64,000 nucleotides of DNA, taken from contig CAVSMU010000018.1 in NCBI GenBank assembly GCA_963729075.1, forward strand, positions 280,053-344,052, written 5' to 3'. Shown in pieces: positions 19,366-27,769 of this stretch (position 1 is its first letter; every line of letters begins with the position of its first letter). The notes below the pieces were generated by a model, which saw nothing but the letters and a program-made list of their open reading frames with translations, was not told where the DNA came from and ran no database searches. The DNA comes from WHSW01 sp963729075 (lineage in GTDB: Bacteria > Actinomycetota > Thermoleophilia > Solirubrobacterales > 70-9). The position numbers and the translations under genes are program-made.

Positions 19366-20169
19366 ATGGTTGACCTGCTGGAGCGGATCGGGCCGTACCT
19401 CGGTGTCGCCGCCTTCCTCGGCCTCGCCGTGCTCGCGTTCCTGATCATCCAGCAGGCCCGTGAGGTGCGCCGGTTGCGCGAATGGGCCGGACGCGCGCCG
19501 GAGCGGGCGGACGAGGCGGCGCAGGCGGCCGCCGCCGCTGCCGAGGCGCGGGGCGATGCGGCCGAGGACGCACAGGAAGAGGAGCAGGAAGAGGAGGAGC
19601 CGGTCGCGGCCGCGCCCGAAGCCGGCGAGCCGGGACGGTTCGCCCGCTTTCGCGACGCGGTCGCCGTTCGGTTCGCCGCGCTCGACCGCCGGATGCCGAT
19701 GGACCCTCGCTACCTGATCGCCGTGCTCGCGGCCGCGCTGATCGCCGCCGGCGTCCTGACCAGCGGCTTCGGTCTCCTCGGCGACGATGGCGGGGGCGGG
19801 GGCGGCGGCGGAAAGCGCGGTGGCGAGAAGCCCGAGCGGGTCGAGGTTGCGGTGCTCAACGCGACTCAGGTCGACGAGGGCTCGGTGCCGATCGACGCGG
19901 TGGCGGGGCTCGCGGCCAAGGTCGCCGACGAGGTGATCAAGCCGGCCAAGGGATTCAAGGTGGGCGAGGAGGAGACGGCCGGGTCGGGCTTCGACGCGAC
20001 GACGATCATGTTCGAGCCCAACGCCGAAGCCGAGGCGGAGGATCTCGCCCGGACGGTCTCCGACCAGCTCGGGGAGACCCCGGTGACGCCGATGGTCGAC
20101 GAGGTTCGACAGCTGTCCGGCAACGCCCCGCTGGCGCTCGTGATCGGCCAGGACGACGCCGAGTTCTGA
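19366..20169 (+). CDS. membrane protein with LytR C-terminal domain (copy 1)
   Basis: 267 residues. A first membrane helix (about 8-27), an Ala/Glu-rich coiled stretch, a second helix (about 120-140) and a Gly run lead to a LytR_C domain: VEVAVLNATQV, GFKVGEEETAGSGFDATTIMF, and LALVIGQDDA at the end. LytR_C usually follows the LytR-CpsA-Psr catalytic domain that attaches glycans to peptidoglycan; that domain is absent here. A binding or accessory role in glycan attachment is inferred from the neighbours. Confidence 0.75.
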   Translation: MVDLLERIGPYLGVAAFLGLAVLAFLIIQQAREVRRLREWAGRAPERADEAAQAAAAAAEARGDAAEDAQEEEQEEEEPVAAAPEAGEPGRFARFRDAVAVRFAALDRRMPMDPRYLIAVLAAALIAAGVLTSGFGLLGDDGGGGGGGGKRGGEKPERVEVAVLNATQVDEGSVPIDAVAGLAAKVADEVIKPAKGFKVGEEETAGSGFDATTIMFEPNAEAEAEDLARTVSDQLGETPVTPMVDEVRQLSGNAPLALVIGQDDAEF

Positions 20170-20175
20170 CCCGCG

Positions 20176-20988
20176 ATGCAGATCTCGGAGATCTTCGACA
20201 GCGCCACCGGATTCGTCGCGCTGGGGGCGCTGGTCGCGATCGCGCTGCTCCTGCCGCTGTACCTCTCCCAGCGGCGCGACGTCCAGCGGATGCGCACCTG
20301 GATGGATCGCGAGCCCGGCCACCCCGCCGCCGACATCGCCGCCAGCGAGGCGATCCTGGATCACGCCGAGCGCGAGCTCGAGGAGCTGCTGGGACCGGAG
20401 GAGGCCGCCGCCGCAGAACCTGCGCCCGAGCCGGGGACGACGCCCTCGGCCCCGGTACCCGCGGCCACCCGCGTCACGCATGAACGACCGGCGCTCGAGC
20501 GGATCACGATGGAGCGCGCCGCGCTCGCGCCGCACCCACGCTGGCGCCGCTTCGTCGCCCGCGTAACCCAGCCACGTGTGCTCATCGCGATCGGCGTCAG
20601 CGCGCTGCTGCTCGGCGGGGCGGCCATCTACGCCTCCGAGGAGCTTCTGCGCGACGGCGGCGAGGGCGGGGGGCCGCGTGCGGGGGCGATCGACCGGGCC
20701 GACGTCACGGTAGCCGTCCTCAACGGCACCTCGGTCAACGGGCTCGCGGGCAACGTCGGCTCGGACGTCGAGGCGAGCGGCTACGTGCTCGGGCCGGTGA
20801 GCAGCACGACGCCGGGCGTCGAGAAGACCGCTGTCCTCTACGCCGACGGGCAAAAGCGCGCGGCGCAGAAGGTCGCCCGCGACCTCGGGGTCGACAAGGC
20901 GACCGTCGAGCCCGTCGACCGCGAGACGCGGCGCCTGGCCGGCGACGCCGACGTCGTCGTCATCGCCGGGGAGGACCGCACCTCTTGA
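20176..20988 (+). CDS. membrane protein with LytR C-terminal domain (copy 2)
   Basis: 270 residues, 6 bases after copy 1 and of the same plan: N-terminal helix (about 10-30), a charged linker, a second helix (about 135-155) and a LytR_C domain with VTVAVLNGTSVNGLAGNV, EKTAVLYADG and VVVIAGEDRTS. This copy is closer to the LytR_C consensus than copy 1. The pair looks like a tandem duplication that has diverged. No catalytic LCP domain is present. Confidence 0.78.
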   Translation: MQISEIFDSATGFVALGALVAIALLLPLYLSQRRDVQRMRTWMDREPGHPAADIAASEAILDHAERELEELLGPEEAAAAEPAPEPGTTPSAPVPAATRVTHERPALERITMERAALAPHPRWRRFVARVTQPRVLIAIGVSALLLGGAAIYASEELLRDGGEGGGPRAGAIDRADVTVAVLNGTSVNGLAGNVGSDVEASGYVLGPVSSTTPGVEKTAVLYADGQKRAAQKVARDLGVDKATVEPVDRETRRLAGDADVVVIAGEDRTS

Positions 20989-21401
20989 CCAGCCGCGTCT
21001 CCGCGGGCGCGGTGCTCTTCTTCGCCCTCCTGACCGCGGCGCTGGTGGCCGGGGTGCTCGTCGTCCGCGCGCGCACCCCCGACCTGGTGCTCGAGGTGAC
21101 CAGCCAGCCGTCGCTGATCGTGGACGACGATGCGCGGATCACCTTCTTCGTCCGGGAGTCCGACGATCACGCGCGGGTTGCGATCGTCGACAGCACCGAG
21201 GACATCGTCCGCACGCTGGATCCCGACGTCGAGCTGACCGAGGGCGAGGAGGTCACCTACGAGTGGGATCGCTCGACCGACGCCGGCGGCCGCGCGCCGC
21301 CAGGCCGCTACCGGCTGTTTGTCGAGCTCCCGTCCGAGAACCGGGAAATGGTCTGGCCACGGCGGATAACGCTCGCCACGGGGTTCGGAGGCGAGGACTG
21401 A
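20985..21401 (+). CDS. FlgD-Ig-like domain membrane protein
   Basis: 138 residues; TTG start overlaps the previous stop (TTGA). One N-terminal helix (about 7-27) anchors an outside domain with the pattern FFVRESDDHARVAIVDS...VTYEWDRSTDAGGRAPPGRYRLFVEL, typical of FlgD-like immunoglobulin folds. It probably sits in the envelope next to the LytR_C proteins; function unknown. Confidence 0.68.
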   Translation: MTSRVSAGAVLFFALLTAALVAGVLVVRARTPDLVLEVTSQPSLIVDDDARITFFVRESDDHARVAIVDSTEDIVRTLDPDVELTEGEEVTYEWDRSTDAGGRAPPGRYRLFVELPSENREMVWPRRITLATGFGGED

Positions 21402-21427
21402 ACGCCCCGGCTCTCGAGGTTGCCGGC

Positions 21428-22852
21428 ATGCTTATCGCCTGCGGCAGTGCGGCCGCGGCGCTGCTGGTCGACGACCGCCGGCTCCGGGTGGGGGCGATGG
21501 CCATCGCGTTGGTAGCGGCGCCGGTGCTAGTCCTCGGAGACGTCTGGGACGAGCCGCGGGTCGTCGACTTCCGCGAGAGCCCGGCGCAGATCGGGGGATT
21601 GCTCCTGGTCGGTGTGGTCGCGCTCACGGCGCTCGTGCTCGCGTTCCGCCGCTGGCGGGTGGCGTTTCCGATCGCGGCGTTCGCCGCCCTGCCGTTGCGG
21701 GTCCCGATCGAGATCGGCGGCGAGACCGCCAACCTGCTCGTCCCGCTCTACCTGGTCATCGTCGCGGGCCTGATCGTCTTCGCCCTCGACGCTCCACGGG
21801 CGCCGAAGCCCGAGGAGGCGGATCGGTGGTCGCTCTGGCTGCGGCGGCTGCTGGCGGCGACCCTCGTCCTCTACGCGATCCAGGCCTCCTACTCGGAGGA
21901 TGTCCCGAACGCGATCGAGAACATCGGCTTCTTCCTGGTCCCGTTCGCGGTCATGTTCGCGCTGCTCACCACGGTGCAGTGGACCCGGGCCTTGCTCGGC
22001 CGGGTGCTCGCCGTGGTCGCCGGAGTCGCCGTCGTCTGCGCCCTGATCGCGATCTACCAGTGGAGCGCCAGGGACCTGTTCCTGAACCCCGAGCTCTTCG
22101 ACGCCAACCAGCTCCATGTCTACTTCCGCGCGAACTCGCTCTTCTTCGACCCCAACATCCTCGGCCGCTACCTCGCGCTGGCGATCACGGCGCTGGGCGC
22201 CTACATGGCGTGGTCGGGCGAACGTCTCGGCCTGGCGCTGGCCGCGATCGCCGCCGGGGTCTGCCTCATCGGGCTCGTGGTCAGCTTCTCGATCACCAGC
22301 TTCGCCGCCGTGATCGCCGGGCTCGGGATCGTCGCGCTGCTGCGCTGGGGCTGGCGTGGAGCGGCCGCTGCGGCCGCTCTCGGCCTCGCAGGCCTCGCGG
22401 GCCTCGCCATCGCGGGCGGAACTCCGACCAGCGACATCCAGGACTACCGCTCCATCGACAGCGGGCGCGAATCGCTGCTCGAGGGCGGCGTCCAGCTGTT
22501 CGAGGACAAGCCGGCGGCCGGATGGGGCTCGGGCGCCTTCGGCCAGGCGTTCTACGAGGAGATCGAGCAGGCGCGCTCGACGGTCTCGCACTCCGAGCCC
22601 GTGACCGTCGCCGCCGAGCAGGGCGTGGTCGGGCTCGTCGTCTACGCCGCGTTCCTGATCACGGCCATGATCGCGCTGTTCGACCGCGCCCGCGGGTCGC
22701 TCCCCCGCGCGACCGTCGCCGCGTGCTTCGTCGCGGTGTTCGTCCACAGCCTCGGGTACGCGGGCTTTGCGATCGACCCCGTGACGTGGGCCCTGCTCGG
22801 CCTCGGCGTGGCGCTGCGCCGCGGTCCGCCCGACGACTCGGTGACCATCTGA
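21428..22852 (+). CDS. O-antigen ligase/polymerase (Wzy-like) membrane protein
   Basis: 474 residues and about 11-12 membrane helices with one large loop (about 340-400) containing DIQDYRSIDSGRESLLEGG and the SHSEP stretch, the layout of O-antigen polymerases and ligases. It would join or transfer polysaccharide repeat units outside the membrane, working with the flippase encoded next. ATG 21428 was used; a CTG at 21398 overlapping the previous stop would restore the tight operon spacing and adds NAPALEVAG, which resembles relatives, so the true N-terminus may lie there. Confidence 0.85.
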   Translation: MLIACGSAAAALLVDDRRLRVGAMAIALVAAPVLVLGDVWDEPRVVDFRESPAQIGGLLLVGVVALTALVLAFRRWRVAFPIAAFAALPLRVPIEIGGETANLLVPLYLVIVAGLIVFALDAPRAPKPEEADRWSLWLRRLLAATLVLYAIQASYSEDVPNAIENIGFFLVPFAVMFALLTTVQWTRALLGRVLAVVAGVAVVCALIAIYQWSARDLFLNPELFDANQLHVYFRANSLFFDPNILGRYLALAITALGAYMAWSGERLGLALAAIAAGVCLIGLVVSFSITSFAAVIAGLGIVALLRWGWRGAAAAAALGLAGLAGLAIAGGTPTSDIQDYRSIDSGRESLLEGGVQLFEDKPAAGWGSGAFGQAFYEEIEQARSTVSHSEPVTVAAEQGVVGLVVYAAFLITAMIALFDRARGSLPRATVAACFVAVFVHSLGYAGFAIDPVTWALLGLGVALRRGPPDDSVTI

Positions 22853-22856
22853 GGCC

Positions 22857-23017
22857 AGTGCTCACCCCCGCGGGTATCGCCACGATTGGCGGCTGCGAAT
22901 CGGCGCCTGGCGTCGTCCTCAGTCGCGCCCATGGCGCTGCCATGCGCGCTCCCTGCGTCCTCGCCATGCTTGATTGTCGCTCGCCCAATCGCGACGCTGC
23001 CCGCGGGGGTGAGCACT
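22857..23017. repeat. 161-bp inverted-repeat (REP/MITE-like) element
   Basis: Fills the gap between the Wzy-like and flippase genes. Perfect 18-base arms, AGTGCTCACCCCCGCGGG at 22857-22874 and its complement at 23000-23017; pairing continues imperfectly inward (CGATTGG against CCAATCG, CATGGCGCTG against CGCTGCCATG). The right arm ends 2 bases before the flippase GTG and includes GGGGGTGAG, the only plausible ribosome binding site. No transposase, so either a miniature element or a folded leader. Confidence 0.8.
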
Positions 23018-23019
23018 AA

Positions 23020-24579
23020 GTGTTCGAGTACCTGCGCCGCCTCGCGACCACGGGCGCCGCGTACACGGCCTCGAGCGTGCTCTCGAAGCTCGTCGCGGTC
23101 GTCCTGCTGCCGGTCTACACCGCGTATCTGAGCCCGGCCGACTATGGCGCCGCCGAGGTCATGCTCGCCTCGCTCGTCGCGGCCAGCATCCTGATCCGCT
23201 TCGGCCTGATCGAGGCACTGTTGCGCTTCTACTACCTGGCCGGGGAGGATCCCCGGCAGGTCGTCGCCACCGGCTTCGCGGCGCTGTTCTGGCTGGCCAC
23301 CGCAGGGGCGGTGGTCGGGCTCGTCCTCGCGGAGCCGATCTCCGAGGCGCTCCTCGACCGCCCCGACGCCGAGCTCGCGCGCCTCGCGGTGCTCGGCCTC
23401 TGGGTGCTGACGCTGTGGGAGTACGTGCTCACGCTCCTGCGGCTCGACGAGCTCGCCCGGGCCTACTTCAGCCTGACGGTGCTGAACGTGATCGCGACGA
23501 TTCCCGTCACGGTGTGGCTCGTGGTGGTCGAGGACCAGGGAGCGGCCGGGATCCTGCTCGGCAGCTTCGGCACCGGGGCCGTGTTCCTGGCCTGGAGACT
23601 GTGGCGGGAGCGCCGGAGGTTGTCGCTGTTCCCGGATCGGGCGCTCCTGCGGCGGATGGTGCGCTTCGGCCTGCCGACCATGCCGGCCGAGCTCTCGCTG
23701 TACTCGCTCAACTTCATCGACCGGATCCTGATCGTGCGGCTGGCCGGGCTCGCCGAGGCCGGGCTCTACGCCCTCGCGATCAAGTTCGCGCAGGGGATGA
23801 ACGTGCTCGCCCGAGGGTTCCAGCTCGCCTTCCCGCCCCTCGCCTACTCGATCGCCGACGACGACGAGGCCCGTCGTGCCTACAGCCTGATCGTCACGTG
23901 GTTCGCGGCGGTCTGCGCCTTCTTCGTCGCCGGGCTCTGGCTGCTCTCGCGATGGATCGTCGACCTGCTCGCCGCGCCCGAGTACTTCGAGGCGCACGAG
24001 GCGATCGGCCTGCTCGCCACCGGCATCGCGCTCTACTCGCTCTACCTCGTCCTCGTCGTCGTCCTGGGGCGCACCGGGCGAACCGAGTTCAACCTTCCGG
24101 CGACGATCGCCGGAACGGCGGTCAACGTGGTTCTCAACCTGGTCCTCATACCGCCGCTGGGGATCGTGGGGGCCGGCATCGCGCTGGTCGCGTCCTACGC
24201 CGTCGTGCTGGTCCTCATGTACGCGCTCACCCAGCGGCTCTTCCCGGTCCCGTACGAATGGGGCCGGCTGGCGTTGCTGGTCGCGGTCACGGCCGTCACC
24301 GTTGCGGCCGGCGAGCTCCTGCTGCCGACCGAGGGGCTCGCGGGCCTCGCGTCGCGGACGGTCCTGTGGCTTGTCCTGCCGGCGCTGCTGCTCGCGACCG
24401 GCTTCTTCACGGCGGCCGAGCGCCGGCGCCTGCGGGCGATGCTGAGCCCGTCCGCGGTCCGTGCGCGGCTCGCCGCGCTATCGGCGGGGCAGCCCGAACG
24501 AGAGCCCGAGAGCGAGCTCGCGGCCGGCTACGCGCCGGAGGTCTACGAGGCCGTTCGGCGCGACGAGGACCGGCTGTAG
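23020..24579 (+). CDS. polysaccharide flippase (Wzx-like, MATE/MOP superfamily)
   Basis: 519 residues with about 12-14 membrane helices and a hydrophilic C-terminal tail (about 475-519, Glu/Arg-rich). The start VLSKLVAVVLLPVYTAYLSPADYG is the signature of the oligosaccharide flippase family, which moves undecaprenyl-linked repeat units across the membrane. GTG 23020 directly abuts the inverted repeat, so translation may be limited by that hairpin. It completes the export module begun at capD. Confidence 0.9.
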   Translation: MFEYLRRLATTGAAYTASSVLSKLVAVVLLPVYTAYLSPADYGAAEVMLASLVAASILIRFGLIEALLRFYYLAGEDPRQVVATGFAALFWLATAGAVVGLVLAEPISEALLDRPDAELARLAVLGLWVLTLWEYVLTLLRLDELARAYFSLTVLNVIATIPVTVWLVVVEDQGAAGILLGSFGTGAVFLAWRLWRERRRLSLFPDRALLRRMVRFGLPTMPAELSLYSLNFIDRILIVRLAGLAEAGLYALAIKFAQGMNVLARGFQLAFPPLAYSIADDDEARRAYSLIVTWFAAVCAFFVAGLWLLSRWIVDLLAAPEYFEAHEAIGLLATGIALYSLYLVLVVVLGRTGRTEFNLPATIAGTAVNVVLNLVLIPPLGIVGAGIALVASYAVVLVLMYALTQRLFPVPYEWGRLALLVAVTAVTVAAGELLLPTEGLAGLASRTVLWLVLPALLLATGFFTAAERRRLRAMLSPSAVRARLAALSAGQPEREPESELAAGYAPEVYEAVRRDEDRL

Positions 24580-24598
24580 CGAGGACCGGGGCCGCCCC

Positions 24599-25171
24599 TC
24601 AGAGCCCGAGGCTGCGCACTCCGGGCTCGTCCCAGCCGAGGTGGTGGGCGACCTCGTGGCGCACCGTGCGCTCGACCTGCGCCCGCAGCAGCGCCGGGTC
24701 GTGGCCGAAGTCGCGCTCCAGCGTGTCCTGGTAGATGACGATGTGGTCGGGGTAGATGTCGCGGGCCACGGTCCCGCCGATGTACTGGCCGTAGGCGCGG
24801 TGCTCGTGACCGCGATTGGAGACGGTCACGGGAGTGCGTTCGAGCACCTCCCGAAACGGCTCGGGCAGATCGTCGAGCGCCTCCATCACCAGCTCGTCGA
24901 ACTCGCTCGGCGGCCGGTCGGGCGGCGGCAGCGCGGCGAGGGCGTCGCTGCGGTCGACGAGCCGCCGGAACTCCCGCTCGGGCATCTCCTTTCCGAGCAG
25001 GGCGACGGTCGCCCAGGCGGTGACTAGGACTATCGCCACGACGCCGGCCAGGATCACCACCAGGTCGCCCACGCCCCCGAACGAGGGCGGGTTGAGCAAG
25101 AGCAGGACGAGGCCGGTGAGGAAGGCGATCAGGGCGGCCGCCCGCAGCGGTGGACCGAAGATTTCCCGCAT
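24599..25171 (-). CDS. zincin-like metallopeptidase family membrane protein
   Basis: 190 residues. Two N-terminal helices (about 8-28 and 33-58) and a soluble domain ending with RHEVAHHLGWDE, a HExxH zinc motif (His172, Glu173, His176) followed by the conserved DE, only 20 residues from the end. This is the layout of the small Zincin_1 family found widely in actinobacteria, substrate unknown. A neutral metal-dependent peptidase role is likely from the motif. Tail-to-tail with the flippase. Confidence 0.8.
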   Translation of the reverse strand: MREIFGPPLRAAALIAFLTGLVLLLLNPPSFGGVGDLVVILAGVVAIVLVTAWATVALLGKEMPEREFRRLVDRSDALAALPPPDRPPSEFDELVMEALDDLPEPFREVLERTPVTVSNRGHEHRAYGQYIGGTVARDIYPDHIVIYQDTLERDFGHDPALLRAQVERTVRHEVAHHLGWDEPGVRSLGL

Positions 25172-25248
25172 TCACATGAGCTTAGAGCCGGCGCATCTCG
25201 CCCTCGCTAAGTGAGCCTCCGGCGGCCGCGGGTTAGGGTGGGCGGAGG

Positions 25249-25656
25249 ATGTCGGAGGAGAACGCGGAGCTTCTCAGGCGTGCGGTGGATGCGTACAACC
25301 GCCGCGACGTCGAGGCGCTCTGCGCCGAGCTCGATCCGGAGGTCGAGTGGCACCCGGCGCTGCCGGGGCTGCTCGCGGAGCAGGCGCAGGCGTATCGAGG
25401 GCACGCCGGAATCGGCGCGATGTTCGACGACTTCGACGACGTCCTGGACCTGATCCACTTCGAGTACTCGGAGATCCACGACCTCGGTGACCGCGTGGTC
25501 GCGATCGGCCACATCCGCACACGCGGCAAGGCGAGCGGCGTCGAGACGGAGTCGCCCTACGCGAACGTGGCCGACGTCAGGAACGGCAAGGGCATTCGGA
25601 TCCGGGGCTATCTGGACCCCGAGCAGGCGCTCGAGGAAGCCGGCTTGGCCGAGTAG
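25249..25656 (+). CDS. SnoaL/NTF2-like family protein
   Basis: 135 residues, cone-shaped alpha+beta fold of the NTF2 superfamily: ENAELLRRAVDAYNRRDVEALCAELDPEVEWHPA is the typical first helix and strand. Members are small hydrolases, isomerases or binding proteins and function cannot be read from sequence. A ribosome binding site (GGCGGAGG, 25240-25247) sits close before the ATG. A distant paralogue is encoded at 57169-57576. Confidence 0.8.
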   Translation: MSEENAELLRRAVDAYNRRDVEALCAELDPEVEWHPALPGLLAEQAQAYRGHAGIGAMFDDFDDVLDLIHFEYSEIHDLGDRVVAIGHIRTRGKASGVETESPYANVADVRNGKGIRIRGYLDPEQALEEAGLAE

Positions 25657-25664
25657 TGCAGTCG

Positions 25665-26639
25665 CTACGACCGCGACGCTTCGTCGCGACCTCGGGCGGC
25701 GGCGCGGTTTAACGCCTGCGCCGCCTCGCGAAGGCCCTCGCCACGGCCGGGGTCCAGCGCCTGGCGGGCGTGGAGCAGATACCAGCGCGGGTCGTGGCCC
25801 GGCAGCACCGTCGCGGCCAGGGCCCGGACGCCGTAGGTCCAGGCCGCGAGCGCACGCGAGAGCCAGGCGACCGGACTCGTGTGGTGCTTTTGCATGTAGC
25901 GATCCCGGCCGCGATGGAACTCGACCACCCGGCGCTCGCCGGCGGCCCGGTCGGTTGCGAGCTGCTCATGGTGGATCGCCTCAGCGCTCGGCACCCAGAG
26001 GATCCGCCCGCCGGCGTCCGTGAGGCGTTTGCAGAGATCGGTCTCGTCGGAGTAGACGAAGAACGAGGGGTCGAAGTAGCCGATCGCGGCAACGGCGTCG
26101 CGGCGCACGAGCATCGCCGCGGATTGCACCCAGCCGACCGCCCGTGTCCGATCGCCGTGGCTCTGGGTGACCAGGGCGCGGTGCAGGAAGGCGGCGCTCG
26201 CAAGCGAGGTGACGAGCCCGGGGAGGCGCCAAGCCGAGGGCTGCGGCTCGCCCAGGGGATCGAGCAGCTTGGCGCCCGCGGCGACGGCCTCGGGATCGTC
26301 CGCGAGCGCGCGGACCAGCGCGGCGACGGCGCCGGAGCGCAGCTCGGCGTCTTCGTTCAAGAGCAGGCAGAGATCGCCGCCCGCCTCGCGCAGGAGCCGC
26401 GAGTCGTTCTCGGCCTTGCCGTGGCGCTCGCCGAGCGCGATCAGTCGCAGCCGGTCGCCGAGCCCCGTCGGGCCGTCGTTCCAGCGCTCGATCTCCGCCA
26501 CCGAGTCGTCGGCGGACGCGTTGTCTAGGACCAGCACCTCGTACTCGATGCCGGGCGGCACGGTGCCTCGGATCGCCTCCAGGCATGCGGCCAGATATGC
26601 CCGTCCGTCGGTGTTGACGACGCAGTAGCTGAGGTCCAC
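25665..26639 (-). CDS. glycosyltransferase family 2 protein
   Basis: 324 residues, GT-A fold: VLVLDNASADDSV (nucleotide-binding loop), LLLNEDAELR (the DxD-like metal motif is NED) and YFDPSFFVYSDETDLCKR (catalytic-base region of rhamnosyltransferase-like GT2s). It most resembles the WcaE/RfbF-type rhamnosyltransferases that elongate surface glycans in the cytoplasm. Minus strand, divergent from the GT4 gene with 17 bases between starts, so they share a promoter region. Confidence 0.88.
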   Translation of the reverse strand: MDLSYCVVNTDGRAYLAACLEAIRGTVPPGIEYEVLVLDNASADDSVAEIERWNDGPTGLGDRLRLIALGERHGKAENDSRLLREAGGDLCLLLNEDAELRSGAVAALVRALADDPEAVAAGAKLLDPLGEPQPSAWRLPGLVTSLASAAFLHRALVTQSHGDRTRAVGWVQSAAMLVRRDAVAAIGYFDPSFFVYSDETDLCKRLTDAGGRILWVPSAEAIHHEQLATDRAAGERRVVEFHRGRDRYMQKHHTSPVAWLSRALAAWTYGVRALAATVLPGHDPRWYLLHARQALDPGRGEGLREAAQALNRAAARGRDEASRS

Positions 26640-26656
26640 CGGCAGAATCGTCGCGG

Positions 26657-27760
26657 ATGCGGCTCCAGATGGTCGATCCCCCGGCGTTCACGCCGCCCTA
26701 CGATCGCGCCCTGTGCGCGGCGCTGGCGCGGGCCGGCGCCGAGGTCGAGCTGGTCACGACCCGGTTTCCGTACGGTCCGGTCACCCCGCCGGACGGCTAT
26801 GCGGTCGACGAGCTCTTCTACCGGCGCGCGGCGCGGCTGGGCCCCCAGTCTCGCGCCCGCCGCGTGGCGCGGATCGCCGAGCACGTGCCCGGGATGCTGC
26901 GGCTGCGCGCGCACGCGGCGAACGCAGATCTCGTCCACGTGCAGTGGCTGGCCGCGCCGGCGGTCGACCGGTTCCTGTTGCCGCCGCGCCCGCGGGTGCT
27001 CACGGTTCACGACCCGCCCGCGAGCGGCGGGAGGGCGCTGCAGGTCCAGCGTGCGGTGTTCGATCGCATGGATGCGCTGATCGCCCACTCCGAGGCGGGC
27101 GCGACGCGGCTGCGGGGGCTGGTGGCCGACCCGCGCCGCGTACACCGCGTCCCCCACGGGGTGTTCGAGCACCTGCGGCACCACCCGGCCGAGCTCCCGC
27201 TACCGCCGGAGCTCGCCGCGGTCGAGGGCCCGGTGGTGCTCTGCTTCGGCCTCGTGCGCCCCTACAAGGGCATCGACGTGCTCCTGGAGGCGTTTCGGGA
27301 GTTCGAGGGCGTCGAGCTCTGGATCGTGGGGATGCCGCGGATGCCGCTCGACGCGCTGGAGGAGCTCGCGGCGCGCTGCCGGGCGACGGTCCGCTTCGTG
27401 CCCCGCTTCATCACCGACCCCGAGATCCCGGCCTATTTCAGCCGTGCCGACCTGGTCGTGCTGCCCTACCGCGCGATCGAGCAGTCCGGCGTGCTCTACA
27501 CGGCACTCGCGTTCGGACGCCCGATCGTCGCCAGCGACGTAGGCGGATTCGGGGAGGTGGCGGCCGAGACCGGGGCGCTGCGGGTTGTCCCGCCGGGCGA
27601 CGCGCCCGCGCTGGCGCGGGCCCTGGCGGAGCTGCTCGCCGACGCCGACGAGCGTGACGCGCTCGCCGCGGCGGCCGCGGGCGCCGCGGACGGGATCTAC
27701 TCCTGGGACGCAATCGCCGAGCGCACGCTGGACGTCTACCGGACCCTGGTCCCCGGATAA
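26657..27760 (+). CDS. glycosyltransferase family 4 protein
   Basis: 367 residues, GT-B fold. LVHVQWLAAPAVDRF and VLTVHDPPASGG in the N-terminal half; C-terminal half with CFGLVRPYKGIDVLLEAF, the PYFSRADLVVLPYR region and EQSGVLYTALAFGRPIVAS, the nucleotide-sugar (E-x7-E-like) site. It would add a hexose to the lipid-linked repeat unit. First of three co-directional genes (GT4, GT2, sugar-phosphate transferase). Confidence 0.9.
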   Translation: MRLQMVDPPAFTPPYDRALCAALARAGAEVELVTTRFPYGPVTPPDGYAVDELFYRRAARLGPQSRARRVARIAEHVPGMLRLRAHAANADLVHVQWLAAPAVDRFLLPPRPRVLTVHDPPASGGRALQVQRAVFDRMDALIAHSEAGATRLRGLVADPRRVHRVPHGVFEHLRHHPAELPLPPELAAVEGPVVLCFGLVRPYKGIDVLLEAFREFEGVELWIVGMPRMPLDALEELAARCRATVRFVPRFITDPEIPAYFSRADLVVLPYRAIEQSGVLYTALAFGRPIVASDVGGFGEVAAETGALRVVPPGDAPALARALAELLADADERDALAAAAAGAADGIYSWDAIAERTLDVYRTLVPG

Positions 27761-27769
27761 TCCGCCGCG

